Source: Dysidea avara
Lineage: Eukaryota > Porifera > Demospongiae > Dictyoceratida > Dysideidae
Length of the DNA: 64,000 nt
Assembly: GCF_963678975.1 (NCBI RefSeq)
Contig: NC_089272.1
Span: forward strand, 8,290,408-8,354,407
Direction: 5' to 3'
Part shown: piece by piece, positions 11,347 to 21,440 of the stretch
Numbering within the stretch: position 1 is the first letter of the stretch
Layout: the number at the start of each line of letters is the position of its first letter
Position numbers and translations under genes: made by a program
Notes under the pieces: model-generated
What the model was told of the DNA's origin: nothing
Database searches by the model: none
What the model saw: the letters and a program-made list of their open reading frames with translations, nothing else

Positions 11347-12628
11347 AAAATCTTCATTCTTGCTTAAATCACATGGAAGTATTTAAAATTAAAATAAGCT
11401 GCTTTTTAAACACTTCTAATGGAGTCAATATTTTAGTGTTAAAAGTACAGGCACAATGCAATAGAAATAATACATTGCCTATCTGGCTTCACATACCATG
11501 ACTCTCCGTGTTCCTTAACATGGCAAGCTAATGAATGACCTGGATGGACACCTCTCTTGATCAGCTTTTAAATACAACCATCTCTTGCTCATCTATGCAT
11601 ATGCAAAGTTTCATTATATTTCCTATGGAGCACATTTATGGCTTCCCAAATACATTTTCTATTGATTTTACTTGTCACATTCTTTGAGCATGATATGATT
11701 AATGGTACCATATCTAATATGAAATAGTATGAATTGAGTTGTACCAAATTTGGTGCTTTTATCAAAAAGTGAATGATTTTTCGCTTAGCAGCTCTTATAT
11801 TTCTGAATGTCAGTATTACCAATCATATATAGTGACCAGTGTACTAGCAATATAGTGTGCTTTGGATGTTTTGGATAATGTGTTGTCAAGTAAATCTTAT
11901 TCATGTTCATGTAATAGATGCTGGGACTAGTGCCCACAAGAAGTTGGGCTAGAAGCCGGATGACATTGACACACAGAAACATTCCCCGACCAGCTGGTGA
12001 CTTGATCATCAGACAACTTGTAATCTAAGTAAGTGTTTTAGAAGCCACATTGCCAGGGATCCAGAATTCCGTCTCTGTGCATGTAACCTACATACTTGAA
12101 CTGTACAACATTTTTGCACATCACAAGAATTGGGCATTTTATTCATTACTATCCTTGCAAGAAGGTTGACATTGGAACTCTATCAAGTGTAGCAAAATCC
12201 CACACCATGGTCAGGTGATTAATTGACATACTTGGACATGTATCCATGCATGCATGTAAAAGAAGAAAATTAAAGGTAATCACATATAATATATAGTTAA
12301 CCTATATTCATGTATAATGTTATCTGACATTAAGGGTATATATTTAGGGAAATGTTAACCATATTGGCTATGAATTTATACTTCAAAGGTTTGGTGGTAA
12401 TGTGACCATAGGTATGTACTTGTTTACTATGACTGCAAGGCTGTTAGTATGCATCCATATTTACTATGACTAAAAATTCCACACTTGTAGGTATGTGCAT
12501 GGGTATGAGCAAAAACAAGACTCACTGTTTCAAAATGTCAACATTAAATTAAGCATGGTGTGGTCAATACATGCATTCAACTATAAAAAGCTTCAGTTGG
12601 TTTGAAGATATTGTACATAGTTATTATG

Positions 12629-14480
12629 TGCATTTATAATTTACCAATTAAATTGGAGTACTTTCTTTCATATACACCAGGGTTGTAGAGCATGCATGCA
12701 GGCAAAAGAGTGGTGGCCAACTTTAGTAATGAAAGTATGTAGGGAACATATAATTAATGGGTGCTATTTTAAGAGGAGGGTAAGTTTTTTTATAGTTTAG
12801 AAGTTCTGAGGTGGTATATTTGAGACTATGTTTTTGTTAGAATAGTTGACTGCTCCATTAGAGTATATACCTTGACCTGTCAGTATAAGCATTGAACAGC
12901 AAAAGTGGAAGGGGTTGTTGGGTGAGTGGTTCAGCCCTCCTCACTCCAATTCAGGCTTGAGCCAATTATACTTTAAAATTAACCTTATGTACTTTTGAGC
13001 AGTGCTCAAAAATCTAGCCTATTATGCTCAAAATTTACGTATGCTTTAAAAATCAAGATTATGCTTTCAAAATCAAGATTATGCTGGCTGTTTTACTTTA
13101 TTACAGTATATCAGCCATTATAATACTACATGAAACTGCTGTCGTTCTGTGATAAGCACCTCTAAAATAATTATTGTCTTTATCTTCTAAAGCTATTACA
13201 GCAACTGTTAAAAGCTTTCTAAAGGCCTATTTAACAGTGAAACATTGCTGGGGAGTCTGCCATTAACATTGGAACTTCCCCTTTCAAAGGTCTGGATCCT
13301 GGCACGCCTGCATGTAGCTAGTGAACAGTGCCTTGGTCACAGCTGAAATGTTCAGAAACACAAGTAATTAAGCCGTTAACTTTGCCAAAAACAAAACACT
13401 TGGTCACAGCCGAAACATTTGGAAATGCAAGTAGTTAAGCCATTAACTTTGCTAAAAATATTGGACACCTCACTCAGCACTGCAATGCCTACAACATGTG
13501 TCCACGGGTGTACACATTATGAAATAATAATGTTGCCACGACCTGCGGTGTGGATGGAAGCCCTACTATTGATGAAGAACCTTCACCGGTACAGAAGGAT
13601 AAAAGGCAATATGCTTACCAATATGCCAAAGGTTTCTTCTTAAGTGAATTTGTAACACTTTCGTGAAAGAAGTAGCGCTGTAGCCCTACCCAGTTTTCTG
13701 CTATGTTTGACTGAACGCATCAGGAGAAAATTCTGTCAAATAATTTTTTTAAAATTCTGTAGCAACTTAACAAAAATGAGTCGGGTCGATCTGAAGGCAC
13801 TTGTGGGCTTGATTTTACTCAGCCAATACTATCATGTTGTTGTGAGGAAAAGTCGAGGCAGTGATATTTTATTGCAGGCCACATCCACACCTTCATTGTC
13901 CCTACTATACAGTACTATCGTACTGTATGATATAGGTTCTGTACTATACAGGCTGGTGTACATGTGTACACTAATTTATTATCATACCACTTGTCTTAAC
14001 AAATGATCTCTTCAACTACCGTAGACTCCGGTTATTAGGTGCATATGGTTATTAAACGCATATTGCCTGTGAAGCGCATATGATAGACTTGTGTTAGATA
14101 CCTGTTTGTTAAGCGCATATGGTAGAAATCGCCTCTGCCACCTCGTACTATGTAGAATTGTTGTCAGCATTTTACATACTACGGTATGCCAAAAGGCACT
14201 TCTAGGGAAAAGCAGTGTCAAACAGTGAAAAAATCAAGCCTGTAGCCTTAGCTGTTGTCAAGTTATGCTTCTGTCTGAAGGCATCACGCAGGCAGGCAGT
14301 TAGTCAGTCAGTAGAAATTTCCATTGATTTTTTTTAAATTGTAGCTACCTATTGGAAGCATTTAGATCATACTGAAGGGCATTTTGGGGGTTAGTTATAC
14401 CTCACCAATACCGCCAAGGCACCAGGATGGTATTTTAAAGCTATGTTTTTGGGTAATATTTTTGGCCAGAAGAACCCAAA
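12629..14480. other. Repeat-derived intergenic DNA
   Basis: No gene seen. From about 13000 the sequence resembles the inside of the hAT-like element at 24757 (CCTATTATGCTCAAAA). At 13140-13265 it resembles the inside of the element at 41693 (GCACCTCTAAAATAATTAT), so it looks like a truncated or chimeric MITE. 13330-13465 is a 2-copy tandem repeat of about 69 bp (CTTGGTCACAGC..GAAA..TTAAGCC). 13780-13960 is a diverged relative of 14380-14530. Confidence 0.5.
13330..13465 (+). repeat. Tandem duplication, about 69 bp unit
   Basis: CTTGGTCACAGCTGAAATGT..AAGTAATTAAGCCGTTAACTTTGCC is followed by CTTGGTCACAGCCGAAACAT..AAGTAGTTAAGCCATTAACTTTGC. Confidence 0.8.
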
Positions 14481-14484
14481 CCTC

Positions 14485-16775
14485 AATGATCCCTAATATA
14501 CAGTACTACCATACTGTAGGATTAGTTGGAGTAACCTTAGCCACATCTATGTGCAATAGCTACATACACCTACACTTTTATATGGATTCATTGGTTAATT
14601 AGATAAACTATGATTCAAGAATAGCTACAAGTACTTTCCTTTTCACAAGAAAAGGAAATAGTACTTTCAAGAAAGAAAAAGAAACAATGTAGGAATCTGA
14701 AAGCATAGGTATTGCAACAAGGAAGCAAAGCATGGTATAGTGAAATCATTTTAAAGATATCAAATGGTTTGGCCAAGATACAGTATCACTGTAGCTATCA
14801 GTTTTCCATAGGCTGTCATACCATAAAAGTCAACTTAAAGTTTAGCTTCCCATGCATGTATCAAGGAGTTAATTTATGTTAATTTAACAGTGCATCACAA
14901 TACTATATTCTAGGGGTAGTCACTATCAATAGTCACGTAGAACCATTTGTAACTAGAATCAAATCCAATCAAGTGATCTAAATACTAAAGGTTATTTTTA
15001 TTTCTATTTATTAATGCTTTACAGCACAAGTGCTGAAGGTCTGTAGGACACCTGGTCCTACAGCTTGTTTAAGGTTGTTACAGAAAGTGTGTTTGAAAAG
15101 GTGGAGAAAGAAGAAAAAACCCATGACTGGACCTGGGCAGCCTTGAACTTGCAGCCATCCAATTAATTCTCGAACGCTTATAAGAGTTTGCCGGGCGGTT
15201 AGGATGTTTTCTCCTTGTCAATTTCATGTGTATGGGTTAATTGACACTGAGTCAAGATGTCTTAAATGCGCAATCAAGCACCTTAGAAAGCCAGCTTGTA
15301 AGAAAATTGAGAATTTGCAAAGCTTTAATGTTAGATTGTTAAGCAATCAAACAATCAAGGTGTTGATCAAAATCTTGATCCCTGTCACAAAATTTCAACC
15401 TCCATGATCCTTAATAAAATTTTACAGTACGTAGGATTAGTTGAAGTAAACATAGCCACATCTATGTGCTATAGCTACATATGCCTACACTTTAATGTGG
15501 TTCATTGGTTAACTAGCAATAGATAAACTGAATAGCTACAAATGCTTTCCTTTTCACAAGAAAAGGAAATAATATTTTAGGAAACAAAAGGAATGAAGGA
15601 ATATGAAAGCGCAGGTATTGCAAAAGGGAAACAAAAACATAGTATAGTGAAATCATTATATATAAAGACATCAAAAGGTTTGGCCAAGACACAACATCAC
15701 TGTAGCTATCAGTATACCATAGGCTGTCATACCATAAAAGCCAACTTAAAGTTTAGCTGCCCATACATGTTAATTTATGTTAATTTAACAGTGCATCACA
15801 ATGCTATATTCTAGGGGTAGTCACTATCAATAGTCACGTAGAACCATTTGTAACTAGAATCAAATCCAATCAAGTGATCTAAATACTAAAGGTTATTTTT
15901 ATTTTTATTTATTAATGCTTTACAGCACAAGTGCTGAAGGTCTGTAGGACACCTGGTCCTACAGCTTGTTTAAGGTTGTTACAGAAAGTGTGTTTGAAAA
16001 GGTGGAGAAAGGAGAAAAAACCCATGACTGGACCTGGGCAGCCTTGAACTTGCAGCCATCCAATTAATTCTCGAACGCTTACAAGAGTTTGCCAGGCAGT
16101 CAGGATGTTTTCTCCTTGTCAATTTCATGTGTATGGGTTAATTGACACTGAGTCAAGATGTCTTAAATGCGCAATCAAGCACCTTAGAAAGCCAGCTTGT
16201 AAGAAAATTGAGAATTTGCAAAGCTTTTATGTTAGATTGTTAAGCAATCAAACAATCAAGGTGTTGATCAAAATCTTGATCCCTGTCACAAAATTTCAAC
16301 CTCCATGATCCTTAATAAAATTTTACAGTACGTAGGATTAGTTGAAGTAAACATAGCCACATCTATGTGCAATAGCTACATATGCCTACACTTTAATGTG
16401 GTTCATTGGTTAACTAGCAATAGATAAACTGAATAGCTACAAATGCTTTCCTTTTCACAAGAAAAGGAAATAATATTTTAGGAAACAAAAGGAATGAAGG
16501 AATATGAAAGCGCAGGTATTGCAAAAGGGAAACAAAAACATAGTATAGTGAAATCATTATATATAAAGACATCAAATGGTTTGGCCAAGACACAACATCA
16601 CTGTAGCTATCAGTATACCATAGGCTGTCATACCATAAAAGTCAACTTAAAGTTTAGCTGCCCATACATGTTAATTTATGTTAATTTAACAGTCCATCAC
16701 AATGCTAAACTCAAGGAGTGGTCACTACCAATAGTCATGTAGAACCATTTGCAAATCCAATCAAGTGATCTAAAG
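14485..16775 (+). repeat. Tandem duplication of a 901 bp unit, about 2.5 copies
   Basis: Matching landmarks sit 901 bp apart: GATTAGTTGAAGTAAACATAG at 15431 and 16332, and TCTCCTTGTCAATTTCATG at 15211 and 16112. The first copy starts near 14485 with more divergence and the third stops near 16775. The two inner copies are almost identical, so the duplication is recent. Short open frames in the unit are preserved simply because the DNA is nearly identical; none resembles a known protein. Confidence 0.9.
14990..15200 (-). mobile_element. Possible SINE-like unit inside the tandem repeat
   Basis: On the minus strand, GCTGCAAGTTCAAGGCTGCC resembles a Pol III B box, and the unit ends in an A-rich tail (the complement of TTATTTTTATTTCTATTTATT). 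A second copy lies at 15891-16100. The A box is not convincing, so this is tentative. Confidence 0.3.
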
Positions 16776-16914
16776 TATTGGTAGATTGTAAACGGAGACT
16801 TTTATTAGTTAATTCTCCACAGCACTAAATTTGTAGAAGCTCTAATCTAATGTTGCTAAACTGCTATAACTTTTAAATCATACAACATATATAAAATTCT
16901 TTTGAATTGAAAAT

Positions 16915-17123
16915 TACTCTTGAGTAATGAGTATATCTCATCTGTTTGGGATCCCCATGCTATCACAAATTTGAAGCCATCCAGAAGATTCTATCTAAAT
17001 AATTTTTCTAAATATTCTATAGTGTTTCTATCACACTTGATGTGCCTAACTACACTGCAACAAAGAAGACTCCAAGCTAAATTTATACTGATGTACAAGA
17101 TTATAAATTATGGTACTGAAAAT
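16915..17123 (+). pseudogene. LINE reverse-transcriptase C-terminal fragment
   Basis: One frame gives YISSVWDPHAITNL, then RRFYLNNFSKYS and LQQRRLQAKFILMYKIIN. This is the typical post-RT region of CR1/L2-like non-LTR elements (consensus style: VWDPHT..RRAARFVLNNFSR..LQQRR..LMYKIIN). The fragment is cut at its 3' side by the hAT-like element that starts at 17124, and the frame resumes after that element's target-site duplication. Short and defective. Confidence 0.65.
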
Positions 17124-18148
17124 TAGGGCTAAAACGAATAATTGTACTGAACATTTGAATTCATATTCGATTCGAATTTGTTCGAAGCAATTATTTTAAT
17201 TCAAAACATTGAAATTACAGTAAAGGTGGTGGACACTAGTAGTGAGGAATCTTTGTCAGTCTCTACAACCTCACCAACATCAGACAATGGACTAGAGATG
17301 TACCGATAATCGGACTGGTGATATCAAGGGTGATCAGATTGGTTGTTGATATGCCTTCCATAATCAGTAATAATGGGCACAAACACTATGAATCGAGTTG
17401 TTTGCATGGCCAGGTATGAAAAGCCTTTTTGCTCACTACAAACAAATAGAAAGCCTCTCTTAGTATTCTATAAAACCGGCGCTAAGTTACAAGAAGCCAT
17501 ACGATTGCGCACGTGAGTACTGCTATTAGTGTTGTTAAAATATTCATACCCAGAACACTAGCTGTTAGCTACACTTTAAGAATAAAAACTGCACTACAGG
17601 AAAGCTAAAGTGATCAACTGTGTATAACAACCATCTTGGTAACTAATCAAAACATGCCAGACAAGGGAGCATGTATTAAAATATTTGTGGTGCCTAATTG
17701 TCTGGGTTGTGTAATAGAGGCCACGCCACCATAGGTAGTTGTGCAATATAGCAAAGTTACATCACTTCTCTTCTCAATGCTACAAATCATTAAAATATAC
17801 ATCTATTTGATTTACATTTTACAGAATATTCAATAATTTAATCAGTATACAGTATCAGCTCATTTAGGTACAAATTAATTGAGTATTGATACAACTGAAA
17901 AATCCTTATCGGTACACCTTTAGTAGCTACCGGCATCATCAGACACTTTTACTTTATTTGAAAAGCTACCTATTGAGGTTTTAAGATACCAAATTTTAAT
18001 GATGTTTTACAATTGAATACAGATAATAAGAAATAACACATATACAATGTATTTCAGTATTACACTATAATTATATAGAATATTCTATTATTCGTTCTTG
18101 ACTAAAAATATTCATTCTCTTTCATTTAGAATATTCGTTTTAGCCCTA
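17124..18148. mobile_element. hAT-like element with 8 bp TSD
   Basis: Ends TAGGGCTAAAACGAATA and TATTCGTTTTAGCCCTA are exact inverted repeats. The flanks are CTGAAAAT at 17116-17123 and CTGAAAAT at 18149-18156, an exact 8 bp target-site duplication typical of the hAT superfamily. The element is 1025 bp and non-coding. A second inverted-repeat pair (AGAGATGTACCGATAATCGG near 17294, with its complement near 17905-17922) suggests another hAT-like insert nested inside. Confidence 0.85.
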
Positions 18149-18803
18149 CTGAAAATATTTCTTTATCCCTTGTGACCCTCAATTAAGGAATGGACATTAT
18201 CAGTAAAATGATGAGCATTGATGTTTATAGCTATAATTTTTCATTTCCCCTTTTTAATTGAACTTTGGATCTCCTTCCTTAGATCAGTTTTGTATAACAT
18301 CTGTGTGTTATAATCATGTGTGATTTTTTTTTGAACAAAAAATAAATTGGAACAAGAAACACATTATCTAGCTGTTTATGCAACAGTAACCCACAAGCAG
18401 TGTGACCACACAGCCATTATAGCTATAGCTGCAGTTTTTTAGGGGATTAATTATGTGGATAGCACAATCCAAAATCTTCAAGGGGGAAGGAATTTTTGCT
18501 TCGCAAGATCACTTTGTTGGGGATGGCTGCCATTCCTAAAATATTTCCTGCCATTGTAGAGTGAAACCACATGAAAAGCTTCACAACTCAACAATCTAGT
18601 ACTGTTTCTTTTTAATAATGCACTAAACATCACTAACCTTTTGAAAGACGGAAACAATGATCTCAAATCTGGTTTGGAATTTGACTAAGTACACATGCGT
18701 GTATACGTACAAGGCCACTGATTGCAGATGTACAAATGTACCAACACAACATGCTAACTTCTTACTGTTTCTCTATGTTAGTGTATGCCAGTATCATTGT
18801 AGA

Positions 18804-19276
18804 TAGAGGTGCGGTAATTATGCCGGAATAATTTTCAGCATAATTCCAGAAATCATTATTCTAGCATTATGCTAACATTTTGAAAGATTTTATTAAAGAT
18901 TTCATGAATAAACGATCGTTATACTCTAATAGAACAGTCATCAGATCGAGATACTCTAATAGAACATTCACCAAATCGAGATACTCTAATAGAACAGTCA
19001 CCAGATCGAGATACTCTAATAGAACATTCACCTAAAAATTTACTATAATAAAGCAATTAATCCTATTTTTTGTATACTACTCTATAGAACAATCAAATAG
19101 CTATCTTGTTTATGTGCAATAATTAACCATAGAATTTTAAATAAACAGTCAATTCTACATTTCTATTTCAATTTATTGAGAATAATGCAATAGTTTTGGA
19201 GCATAATGCAAGCTTTTTCCAGGAAATTCTGAATAGAATACTGTTAAGAATCATGAGCATAATTACCTCAACCCTA
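18804..19276. mobile_element. hAT-like MITE with 8 bp TSD and internal 30 bp array
   Basis: Ends TAGAGGTGCGGTAATTATGC and GCATAATTACCTCAACCCTA are imperfect inverted repeats, flanked on both sides by ATTGTAGA (18796-18803 and 19277-19284). The interior carries four 30 bp units starting ATACTCTAATAGAACA at 18921, 18951, 18981 and 19011. Non-coding, 473 bp. Confidence 0.85.
18921..19040 (+). repeat. 30 bp tandem repeat, 4 copies
   Basis: Unit ATACTCTAATAGAACAGTCA followed by CCAGATCGAG, exactly 30 bp. Single copies of the first 20 bases are scattered across the whole window. Confidence 0.9.
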
Positions 19277-19616
19277 ATTGTAGAACTATCTACAATGCTT
19301 ATTATCAACCATCACAAAGCATGTATTGATGTAATCTTACCCTAAACAGTGTGCAAGGGACTGGTTTCTCTGTTCCCATTTACTTTAAGGGCATGACTGC
19401 AACAGGATATGTGCATGGCTACTAAAATGTTAGACAAAATTTTCAGAGAACTTACTACTTAGAAAGTGATGGCACGATCATTTACAATCAGTCTGCCATA
19501 TGGCAGTTGTGATGGTCAGTGGGTTGTGTATTTCTCCTAACTGGGAGTGAGGTCTTACCCCTAATTTAATTTAATTTTGAATAATGCATGTACCTAAAAA
19601 ATGAGTGTGATATGCA

Positions 19617-20510
19617 TCATGTACAAAATGTCACAAAATTTAGCCTAAAATGATTAAGTCCATTACATAAACTATTCAAGTCCACTGCAATAACTAAGTT
19701 AACAGGTAATGAGTTCCAAAATTGAATTGAATGTGGGAGTAAAGAATGATAATATGTGACTGGGCCTGTGAAAATAGGGCATGTGGGCACAAACATAGAT
19801 AATATATACCTTATGCACAAACTACACCCCGTCACATAACATGTCATATCTCAGTACTGGGATAGAATATTTTCATTCTGTAACTTGTATTGTAAAGCCA
19901 ACTAAATGTTTAATAAGTGCTGAAACTTTCATGGCTACAGAGGCATGGAATACAAAGTTATGATACATCACAGTTTGAAAATGTAGGCAATTTGTATGTG
20001 CCCACATGCCCTATTTTTGCAGGCCAGGTCACATATGAGCTAATTCTAGCAGGTACACTGATGAATCTTTCAAGGTAGCCCCTAGTAGATGACATTACCA
20101 GTTGGAGATAATGTGAGAAGTCAGTAGAGATCAGATTGTTGATAAAACATGGTGACAATGGAATTAGTTATTCTTTCTTCAAGTGGTTACCAGTTTAACT
20201 GGGACAACATCGAAGTCACACTGGAGTATGTTGAGAAATTGTTATAAACAAAACGAGCAGTTTTATGTTAAACTATTTCTAATCTTTCAATATCTGAAAT
20301 GGGACCAAACAGTAGAAGCATACATACTCCAAAGTAGGTCTAACATACGTAGATAAGATACAGTGTATATACTAAGGGTCTAACCAAACTCTACAGTGAC
20401 TTCCTCAAATATCCTAGCTGCTATAACCATATCTGCCCTACAAGAACAAAATTAGAGCTGCATCATCAGCAAACAAGCACTCAATTATGACAAAATTTAA
20501 TGATGATGGT
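19617..20510 (-). pseudogene. LINE RT fragment interrupted by a MITE
   Basis: On the minus strand an RT active-site-like stretch, CLFADDAALIL, is encoded at about 20448-20482. The downstream region follows at about 20037-20330 with RLEIV..ARFVYNNFSTYSS and LNWYPLEER, and the distal tail is at 19640-19750 with YYHSLLPHSIQFWNSLPVN. These are hallmarks of the RT and post-RT region of CR1/L2-type non-LTR retrotransposons. Several stops and frameshifts are present. A MITE at 19753-20036 sits between SSYV and YYHSLLP, splitting what was one reading frame. Confidence 0.7.
19753..20036. mobile_element. MITE, GTGACCGGATCTG family, copy 3
   Basis: Ends ATATGTGACTGGGCCTGTGA and the complement of ATATGTGACCTGGCCTGCAA, about 284 bp. 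It is inserted in the LINE remnant described above. Confidence 0.8.
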
Positions 20511-20942
20511 CTTCTAGTACGCTCTCAATAAGTTTCCCACCTACCTTGTACAGTACCTCAATTCTTGCTACATCACAACGACTTAGCCAGCACTGAATGA
20601 CTGTCTACAAAGGAACCAAGTTGGTGCACAATGGCCAGGCCTGACTGTAAAGATGATGATTAATTTTGGATTGGATTCCTGAAAAATCCGAAGGTGAGCT
20701 ACATTTACAGTGTAGATTAAAGTTAAACTATACAAAAGTGTAATGAAGAACAAAATTATCTAATAGAACAGTCACTCAATGTTTCAGTGTCACTCTACCC
20801 TTTGGCCTTATTTTTTTCAAGAGCCTTCTAACATTAAATTGTGTTCTTTTGTACTATCATTTTAAAAGAAGGCTTGTATAAAAGTTATGCATAGTACAAG
20901 TCTTTTCCTATCGACACCTCACTACCTGAGCACAAGTTATTT

Positions 20943-21440
20943 ATGACATACAAAATTAATATTTATTCAGTTATGTGTAAGTTCTATTCAGATGTTGAGT
21001 GTGTTCCACAGAAAAAGTATCTCAAAAGAATGGCTACAGTGAGACCACCATCTAATTACAGAGACATCGTCGATGATGATAATGATAGCAGTAGCTGCAG
21101 TGACAGTGGCAGTAAAGATGATCAAATTTGTACGAATGATTGTCATAGTCAGAAGAAGGCACGTTTTACTGGAAATAAATCACAATAAAAATCAAGCAGT
21201 GAACTAACAGATGGGAACATTTTGTTTACTGATGATTTCCTAAGTAAATCAACTAGTAAATCAACTAGTAAACCAACTAGTCAATCAACTAGTAAATCAA
21301 CTAGTTAATCATCAGCAAACAAAATGTTCCCATCTGTTAGTTTACTGCTTTTTCGTAGTGGTACTAAAAGTCTGGTAAAACAGCCTTCTTCAAGCAGTGC
21401 AACTGTATTGTCTTTTTTCACTCCATGTGAAAGAGGCTAA
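20943..21440 (+). pseudogene. Decayed acidic/Ser-rich open frame, unknown
   Basis: One frame stays open from 20943 to about 21440 except for two TAA codons. It encodes an acidic serine-rich stretch (VDDDNDSSSCSDSGSKDD), a basic patch (SQKKARF), a Lys-Ser-Thr repeat from a 12 bp tandem array, and a tail SSSATVLSFFTP. No family is recognised. It may be a degenerate transposon-encoded protein or a chance frame; confidence is low. Confidence 0.25.
21196..21353. repeat. Hairpin with a 12 bp tandem repeat as its loop
   Basis: AGCAGTGAACTAACAGATGG..TTTACTGATGATT (21194-21238) pairs with AATCATCAGCAAACAAAATG..TTAGTTTACTGCT (21307-21351). The loop is six units of AACTAGTAAATC with point variants. Stem about 45 bp, loop about 70 bp. 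Confidence 0.85.

Larger units (their letters stand above)
9752..12628 (-). repeat. Right arm of the 12 kb inverted duplication
   Basis: Reverse complement of 477-3447, about 2.88 kb. It carries its own allele of the internal MITE (10554-10786) and an 18 bp triplication (11288-11346) missing from the left arm. No gene is recognisable. The open frame of about 70 codons at 10203-10424 is conserved in sequence but interrupted in the left arm, so it is probably not coding. Confidence 0.85.

Noticed and set aside
477-12628. Polinton/Maverick or other giant virus-like transposon
   Set aside because: The long inverted arms suggested it, but no polymerase, integrase, protease or capsid-like frame exists in the spacer, and the arms are far longer than usual Polinton ends.
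15204-16742. Paired open frames exactly 901 bp apart
   Set aside because: They are open only because the tandem units are almost identical; no start context, splice logic or homology.
18921-19040. CRISPR-like array
   Set aside because: The 30 bp units are head-to-tail without unique spacers, and this is a eukaryotic transposon interior.
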